From assembly GCA_002104935.1 (NCBI GenBank), contig MCGT01000004.1:620001-684000 (forward strand): DNA of 64,000 nucleotides, in the 5' to 3' direction. The notes under the pieces were generated by a model, which was given only the letters and a program-made list of their open reading frames with translations, searched no databases and was not told the origin of the DNA. Made by a program: the position numbers and the translations under genes. Position 1 is the stretch's first letter, and every line of letters begins with the position of its first letter. Source of the DNA: Hesseltinella vesiculosa (lineage: Eukaryota > Mucoromycota > Mucoromycetes > Mucorales > Cunninghamellaceae). This document shows, piece after piece, positions 57,432-64,000 of this stretch.

Positions 57432-58955
57432 TCACTTGAAGATTTTACCATCAGCAAAGCCCTCGACTTCCCAAGCAAGATATTGTTCAATTTCCTTCTT
57501 CTTTTCATCGTACTGCGAAGGTTCGATCTTGACAAAGTTATAGGATCCGAAATCGGCGGCATCGTAAACCTCAAAAGGCACTTCTTGGCCACGGATGACA
57601 AAGTAACCTGAGATGGCGTTGTTGTTGTTGGTGCCGCATACGATCATCGAGCCAAATGCATATTTGCGAGCCATTTCAAGACGAGCAAAGAAGCCCTGTG
57701 GAAAGAAGAAAAGAAACGTGGTCAGCACCGGAATCCTCGGCACCGTTTTTTTTTTTTTTGTGAATTCTTACCCCAATCAGGTTGTTGGACATGAACACCA
57801 TGGTTAATTCGTCATTGTACTTGTAGTCGACACGCCAGAGCGACCAACCTTCCGAGTCAAAGTGTTCCCAGAACCATTTTGCAGCTACGTCGCTATCGTT
57901 GTTGGAGTACATGCGCTTCCATTCATCCAAGACAAAAGGCGAAGGAGGCAAGAGATCCAGCTTGGATTTCGGTTTGGGGGCAGGCTTGGCTGGCTCTTCG
58001 TCATCGGCAGCAGCAGCCTCTTTCTTGGGGGCAGCTTTCTTGACAGGCTCAGGCTTCTTGGTTTCCTTCTTTTCCTTCTTGGGAGGCTGCATGGGGGTTT
58101 CACACAAGGCAACGTCACCGATAACGTCCTTGAATTGCTTCTTGTTGATCATGGTCGTGAAGTAGCGTGTGACGTTTTTAAATTCAGCACGGAGGGCAGG
58201 GTCAAAAATAAGCTTGAAGGCCCAGATCAACGAGCAAGTCAGGGAGATGTCGGCATAGGTAACGGATTCGCCCACAAGGTAGGTTTGGTTCAAGAGCACA
58301 TTGTTAAGGCAGCCCATGGCACGTTTAAAACGGTCGATGTGCTTGTCAACGCTTGGCTTGAAGTAGGAGTCATAACCCATCAAAGGAGAGAGCCAGCCAC
58401 TGAGGTTTGTGTTGACTTCGTTGTCAGTGAAAAACAACCATTGGAGCACTTCGGCCTTTTCCAAGGGGGTGGTCCCAACCAAAGGCGAATCCTTTTGGAG
58501 TAAGGCTAATGACACGAAGCCAAAATAAAAAAAAGTGGTGTCACAAGAAGTGAAAAAAAAGGCTACTCTGACCCTATTTACCGTAATAGCCAATGGCGTT
58601 GGATTCGAAAAGGAGTTCGCCTTGCTTGCCTTCGAACACAGGGACTTTGCCCATGGGGAATTTGGCAGAAAACTCGGCGTCGCGAGGCTTGGTCAAGTCC
58701 ACTAATTTTTCGTCAATAGTGTCGCCCACATAAGCAGCCTATGTAAGAAGCAGAAACATTAATACACGTTACGTCTTTGTGTTTCATCGTGGGACTTGCG
58801 GCGATTCTGATCTTTTGAACGCGTGGGTTTTGAGGGTAGGAGCCAACAGTCTAATAAGATAAAAGGGGTAGCTGAGTGTCATTCCTTCGAGTACTAGCGA
58901 CATGAAAATGTTGCCCGATGGCAGCGATAAAGCAACTTACTCCAAGAGAAGGCAT
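57432..58955 (-). CDS. Elongation factor 1B-gamma (EF1G)
   Basis: Exon 1 encodes only MPSLG (ATG 58955). Exon 2 reads [17 protein letters not shown], then [40 protein letters not shown] and [11 protein letters not shown], a GST-like N-terminal domain with its C-terminal helices ([20 protein letters not shown]). A Lys/Ala/Pro-rich linker ([20 protein letters not shown]) leads to the EF1G C-terminal domain ([19 protein letters not shown] to [12 protein letters not shown]). Exon 2 appears to end at a GC donor (GCC/GCAAGT). The protein is a structural subunit of the eEF1B nucleotide exchange complex for eEF1A. About 415 residues, normal for the family. Confidence 0.94.
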
Positions 58956-59826
58956 GTTTGTTTCAGAGATGATGAAGAGAAAAAAAAGAGATAAAGAGAA
59001 AACAATCACAGGGCTCCTTATTCTTTTTGTTTCCGTCCCACTTTCCAATTTGGTCATTGGCCAAGTTCCGCCTCTCTCCATGCACCACCAGCCGCAGCAT
59101 GCGAAAAGAAGCGGCAAACGGAATGTGCGGTTTATCCGAGTGTGAGCAGCATAACAACGCGTGAGCGTCCAACGAAAGCTTCCTGATGAACGTTCATGGT
59201 TACTGCTACTACTCCTCTGATGGAAGCTTGAAGAGCACAAGCTCGATTTTTTCGTTCCATGGGCTGTAACACAGGTTTGGGATGGAATGACAGCACATGA
59301 TTCAATGGGAAAGTGGCTGGCGGAAAATCTCAAATGTGTGAAAACGCTGCCTTGAGTCATCGCGACTAATATTGAACACTTGGCCGCGACTGCGCGACCG
59401 TTTAAGAACGGCTGAAAAGACATTGGATGATTTTCAGACAAAACCTTCTCGTCGTCTGTTCTCACGGCGTAACAACCATCTATTCTTTTTCTGGGCATGA
59501 TGATGGCAACAGTAGGGTCCAGAGTAACAACGCATGGAAAAGGTGCTGTTGTTGGTCATTCTTTTAGCTACAATAGCTTATAGGTTGGCCATCGCTGCTG
59601 ACAGCACTAGATCCTATTGTATCTTGGTCAGTGGACAGAAAATAGGCGGTGATTGAAATCGATGTCATCCACCGTTGTCGCCACTTCTTTTTTTGCAGGT
59701 CTTTCACAATTGGGAATCTTTCCTTGGTGTACTTTTACAGGTTGGAGATTGTTTCCTTTGCCCATCATACGTTAGGCTCCGTTTATTTTGCTTTGGAAAG
59801 ACAGGGCGTACTGGTTGGGTTGAAAG
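58956..59826. other. Divergent promoter region EF1G / DPP
   Basis: 870 bp without a supported gene. A minus frame at 58851-59498 has no recognisable motif and overlaps EF1G exon sequences. Confidence 0.4.
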
Positions 59827-62800
59827 ATGGAGACCGATTTCACATGGGACACTGTCAAAAGCCAAGTGAAAAAATTACGCAATCAAGCTCAAGCCCACTA
59901 CAATCACTTCAACACATCCAGTTGCAAGAACTTTTATTTTGTGCCCGACCAAAACCGTGCTTACTTTTTGGCCTACAATGACGAACCCAGATGTCAGCGC
60001 CCACGCTACCTGGAACTTTTCCATGTCGACTATGTTTCTTTGGCCACGCCTTCTGATCGCTCGCAAGGTAAAGCCATGGGAATATACGCTCTGCGCTGCA
60101 GACATTCATCTCATGTTTTTATTTTTTTATAACGCGGTTGCATGTAGATACCCCTGTCCGTTTGCAATGGCAGCGCACAATAACCGAATATACCACGCCT
60201 GATCCTACCACGGGCGCCCGGCCTTTCACAGGCCTCTCCTCTTTCCAAATTGCTGGTGACATTATCCTGTTAACTCACATGGGCAACTTGTACGCTGGTT
60301 CTTTAAACAAGGTATAATACAGAGAGAGCGTATGGAAATGGGCTGTCTCTCATATGTGATTTGTACTTGACTCCACTCGCCAGGTACCATGTCTGATACC
60401 TTCACAAAGAGTCATAACGTCAAAAAAAATCAACGACACCGCTAGATCAACATCTCTACCCACCACTTCCATCGCTCACTCCCATGAATCTGTAATGCAA
60501 CAGCGCCAACGTAATTCATATTGCACACCACATGGCTTCCATGGCCTGTCCATTCGCTACGATCCCAAGCTTGGGGGTGTCCGCAATAATCTTATTGCTT
60601 TTATTCGAGAACGAGATATCTGGGTGTCCGACCTTGCTGGCGTAGAAATGCAGCTGACCCTTTGTTCAGATCAAGCGAATGATGCTCTCAGCTGTGGTGT
60701 CGCGGAATACATCATGCAGGTGAGTAGAAGTATAGAATACCCCAGAGTAGCGAGTACTGACGTACCCCTGTTTTCCAGGAAGAGTTCCATCGGTACTCTG
60801 GTTACTGCTGGCAGCCACCCATCATTGGGGACGCACTTTCACCCAACTGCATTTTGTACCTGGAAACCGATGAACGGCAGGTCGACTGGATCGATTTCAG
60901 CAAAGGACAAGGCAATGCCATCAAAGGGCAAGGCTTACCTCCTGGAAGTGCCAGGTACCCACGCGCTGGTCGCCCCAATGCCTCGAGTACAATGTGCCTG
61001 GTGGAATTCGACGGCAGCTACCCTGCAGACCCGCCCGCATCAGCCGTTTGTCGTAAGCGCTTATGGGGCCATCACGATTTAGATTATTGCTACCCTTGGT
61101 GCGAATACATCGTCCGGTTTGGTTGGTTGCCTGATGGTAAAAGGTATGGTCCTACCACTAAAAAAAAAAAAGAGAGAGAGCGTGTCTCAGCTCCTTTACT
61201 CGCTAGCGTATGGGCCCAGCTATTGTCGCGTGATCAGAAAACCACAACGGTGATTCGCATCCCACGTGATCTCTTCCAAACGCAACGAGAATATCGAGAA
61301 CACCCTTCAGTAAGCGTCATCGAAGAACTCTGGGCCGAGACTTCCAACACGTGGATCAACATCTCTGACGCCTATTACTTCTTGGACGGGCTGGACGAGA
61401 ATGGCAAAACCTGCATGATCTGGAGCTCTGAACGGGACGGATTTCGCCACCTTTACTATGTGGAAAAAACACACGGCAGCTCATCGAGAATTCAGCAGCT
61501 GACCCATGGCAACTGGTGTGTCTTGGACAAGCCGATTGCTGTAGACCCACGCCGACGCCTAGTCTACTTTATGGCCAAACGTGACTCGCCTTTGGAAGCA
61601 CAACTGTATGTGACGACATATGACGAAGATAGCCAACAACGCCCGCTCCGCCGCCTCACTCAACAGGGATTCCACCACACTGTAGACATGAGCCCTTTAT
61701 GCGACTACTTTGTCGATACCGTCTCGGATTTACATCAACCACACGGCCAATACCTCCATCAGTTGCACTTCCATGCCGATGACCGCTTACCCTGGGTGAA
61801 TGATGGTTTTACTGGAGACCATTTCCACTCGAATCATCTCTGCAACCACAGTGGCATTCTGCTACCAGCCAAGGACGATGTGCCCGGTACCCAACAATGT
61901 GACGTTTTTGGCAACGATGACCAGCTCGTCCTTGCACCTCCTACCTTTTCTCGTACTTGTGGACCCCGCTCGTGCCCATCCTCTTCATTATCACCATCTT
62001 ACCTTCGAAATGGGCCTCCAGCCTTGCCAGCAGATCTCCTCTCAAAGCCAACGCCAAAGCTCGCGTCTTCGCTAATGAGTATGTTTTTGACAAATAGCCG
62101 CCTGACAAGCAGCCCTTCTCCATGCCAACCTGACACCAGCACCAGCCATGCCGTCCACCAAGCCGAGAAATTCATTTATGGTGTCCCCAAAGGTGAACTC
62201 TTTGATTTCACTTCATCCGATGGTAAGATCTGATTGAAAAAAAAGAGGTGCGATGTTCACCATGAGAAAACGTGCTTGAATGTGTTTTCTTTAGGTATCA
62301 AACTTCATGGATGTTTGTACAGGCCAAGATTTTACCAGCCGGGCGTCAGCTACCCAACATTGGTGCATATCTATGGCGGTCCAAAGTCACAGATGGTGAC
62401 GAATGAATTCCGGTTTCCTCGTGTTCTTCGCTACTCGATGGCGGCCTATTTTGGCTTTGCTGTTGTTGTAGTGGATGGGCGCGGCTCGTGTGACCGCGGT
62501 ATGGCCTTTGAATCACATATGCAGTTCCGGCTCGGGCAAGTGGAATTGCTGGACCAAATTGATGGCCTCCATTACCTCTCCCGTTCACGGTTTGGTGCTC
62601 TTCCCACAGAGCAGGGCGATTTGGTAAGTGTCATTGATCTAGACCGTGTGGCTGTCACTGGATGGTCTTATGGAGGCTACCTGAGTTTGCTCGCTTTGGC
62701 CCAGTACCCAGACGTATTTAAGATTGCCATTGCTGGTGCCCCTGTGACTGATTGGTGTCTGTATGACTCAGCCTACTCTGAGCGGTACATGGGCACACCC

Positions 62801-63136
62801 TTGGAACAACCCACAGCCTATGATATGTCAAGCGTACTCCATTATGCAAAAGACTTTCCAACCGAGTAAAAAAAAAAAAAAAAAGGCACAGAACGACTGT
62901 CACTCACCACTTTTTTTAATTTTTTCGATAGGGAGCATCGTTTAATAGTAGTCCACGGTCTCATAGATGAAAATGTGCATTTTAGCCATACTGAGGATCT
63001 GGTTGCCCTATTGGATAAGCACGAAAAACCATACCATCTTCAAGTCTACCCGACAGAAAAACATGGTCTCAGACATGCCAGTGTCAATGAGCATTTTGAC
63101 ACGCTGATGTACCATTGCCTTGTCAACTATTTATGA
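59827..63136 (+). CDS. Dipeptidyl peptidase, DPP8/DPP9-like (S9B)
   Basis: About 950 residues in several exons from METDFTWDTVKSQVKKLRNQ. Propeller landmarks follow the DPP8/9 order: LIAFIRERDIWVSDLAGVEM, EEFHRYSGYCWQPP (the Glu-Glu substrate-anchoring segment, joined across an intron), YIVRFGWLPDGK, and TWINISDAYYF. The alpha/beta hydrolase domain has IYGGP, VVVVDGRGSCDRGMAFE, GWSYGGYLSLLAL (catalytic Ser, about 62660-62680), GLIDENVHFSHTE (Asp) and EKHGLRHA (His). The triad is complete. The family removes X-Pro or X-Ala dipeptides and is cytosolic; no signal or TM is seen here, unlike yeast Dap2/Ste13. A long variable loop lies at about 61800-62170. Stop TGA at 63134. Confidence 0.92.
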
Positions 63137-63234
63137 TTTTTAAGCAACAGTAAAAACGATCTGCATTTCATTTTTATTTCAAATGTCACAAAGAGATAGA
63201 AAAAAAAGAGCGAAAAGCGATGCGGTTGGTGAAA

Positions 63235-64000
63235 CTAGAAAGGGACTTGGTTGCGCAGTCGTAGGGTGGTGGTTTGGTTGTTGCGTAATTCCACGCGCTG
63301 TTGTGAGTGCTGCTTGCTGGCGAATTCCTTGTGTCCTTGGATAGTTTGGACAGCCATGAGCGCTTGTTTGGGATCCTTGTCGGCGACACTGCCGTCGGTC
63401 AGCAAGAGGTGGCGTCGCTGCTTGCGATTCAAATGGACACCCTCGGCCTCCGCCTGTGCAGTCACCTCGGCCAAATGTCGCTCTTTGTCTTCAATGGTCA
63501 ATGTCTGTTTTGTAGAATCATGTTTCTATGGGAGAAGGGTGAGCAGATCGGTCAAAGTATAAATAAAACTCTCCTTACGTGGTTAGTTAGACGCTGCTTA
63601 AAGTATCGTAGCTGTAATCGGTGACCAAGTCGTGCTCCATTGTCCAAAACGCGTTCACCATTGACGATCACAGGTCCTTGAGCAATCAGGTTTTCCATAT
63701 CGATCGGGCCAAAGTCATAAAATTGTAGCAAGGCTTCAGGATCTTCACTATCGTCATAAGCCATTTTGCAATGTCCCTTGTCACTCTAAAAAAAACATAT
63801 GAGAAAAATAAATTCTGTGAGGCCCGGCTCTGGGCTTGGTTTCGCCACTGAATTACCATATGCGCTCGCACTGCTTCCAGACTTTTCCACGACTTCTCAG
63901 GGTCGTTGCAGTACAGACAAATATGATCGATCATGATCTTTTCGGCGAGGTAGGCAATCAAACCAGGCGTGTCAACTAGGTATTCCTGGTCCGGTAAAAA
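63235..64000 (-). CDS. REI1: Pre-60S factor REI1 (ZNF622), 3' part
   Basis: The gene runs off the right edge; its 5' part is missing. Exons seen: a zinc-finger segment (LAEKIMIDHICLYCND, SLEAVRAHMVIQ with the C2H2 pattern split by an intron), KMAYDDSEDPEALLQFYDF, DNGARLGHRLQLRYFKQRLT and a C-terminal end (RNNQTTTLRLRNQVPF-stop at 63235). The Gly-Ala-Arg-x-Gly-His-Arg segment and the Lys/Arg-rich end match Rei1/ZNF622, a cytoplasmic late 60S maturation factor that helps remove Arx1. The low end of the protein matches the family end, so nothing is missing at the 3' side. Confidence 0.88.

Noticed and set aside
58851..59498. 215-codon minus frame upstream of EF1B-gamma
   Set aside because: It overlaps the first EF1G exons out of frame and has no recognisable motif.

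Overview
The window is a gene-dense stretch of a fungal nuclear genome, most likely an early-diverging fungus of the Mucoromycota (Mucorales-like). The evidence is many short spliceosomal introns (about 50-100 nt) with GTAAG-type donors and T-rich acceptors, a copper-fist regulator, fungal-type proteins (PAN6, MAK32-like, RMT2, a ROM2-type RhoGEF, a LysM secreted protein) and a protein with no recognised family at 51.5-53.6 kb. The phylum call is an inference. I see no bacterial features, no rRNA and no convincing tRNA.

Layout. 0-8.5 kb: LysM secreted protein, mitochondrial RNA helicase SUV3, then about 2.7 kb without genes that holds a large imperfect inverted repeat (6.77-7.40 kb) and a copy of a dispersed repeat. 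8.5-25.4 kb: UTP13/TBL3, copper-fist factor, four-TM membrane protein, divergent HAD phosphatase and MAK32-like kinase, repeat-rich spacer, NmrA-like protein, paraoxonase-like protein, divergent pantothenate synthetase and TMEM70-like protein, acidic GPI-anchored protein, NAS2. 26.2-44.8 kb: RhoGEF with a split PH domain and CNH domain, PhyH dioxygenase, coiled-coil protein, condensin subunit CND1, GNAT acetyltransferase, exosome subunit RRP42, MFSD5-like transporter, ribosomal protein uS19. 44.9-53.6 kb: MMTAG2-like protein, eight near-identical tandem copies of a ~575-bp unit, and an uncharacterised protein. 53.9-64 kb: RMT2, a possible small gene, another dispersed repeat copy, a single-pass membrane protein, EF1B-gamma, a DPP8/9-like peptidase and the 3' part of REI1, which runs off the right edge.

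There is no operon logic. Several pairs are divergent and may share a promoter: HAD/MAK32-like, PAN6/TMEM70-like, PhyH/coiled-coil, RRP42/MFSD5-like, EF1B-gamma/DPP. RNA metabolism and ribosome biogenesis are well represented (SUV3, UTP13, RRP42, uS19, REI1, RMT2, EF1B-gamma).

The strongest unexplained signals are the 8 x 575-bp array at 46.82-51.43 kb, the foldback-type inverted repeat at 6.77-7.40 kb, and a dispersed ~350-bp repeat family with at least four copies. Gene models were spliced by eye, so exon ends are good where the reading frame and family conservation agree and uncertain elsewhere.
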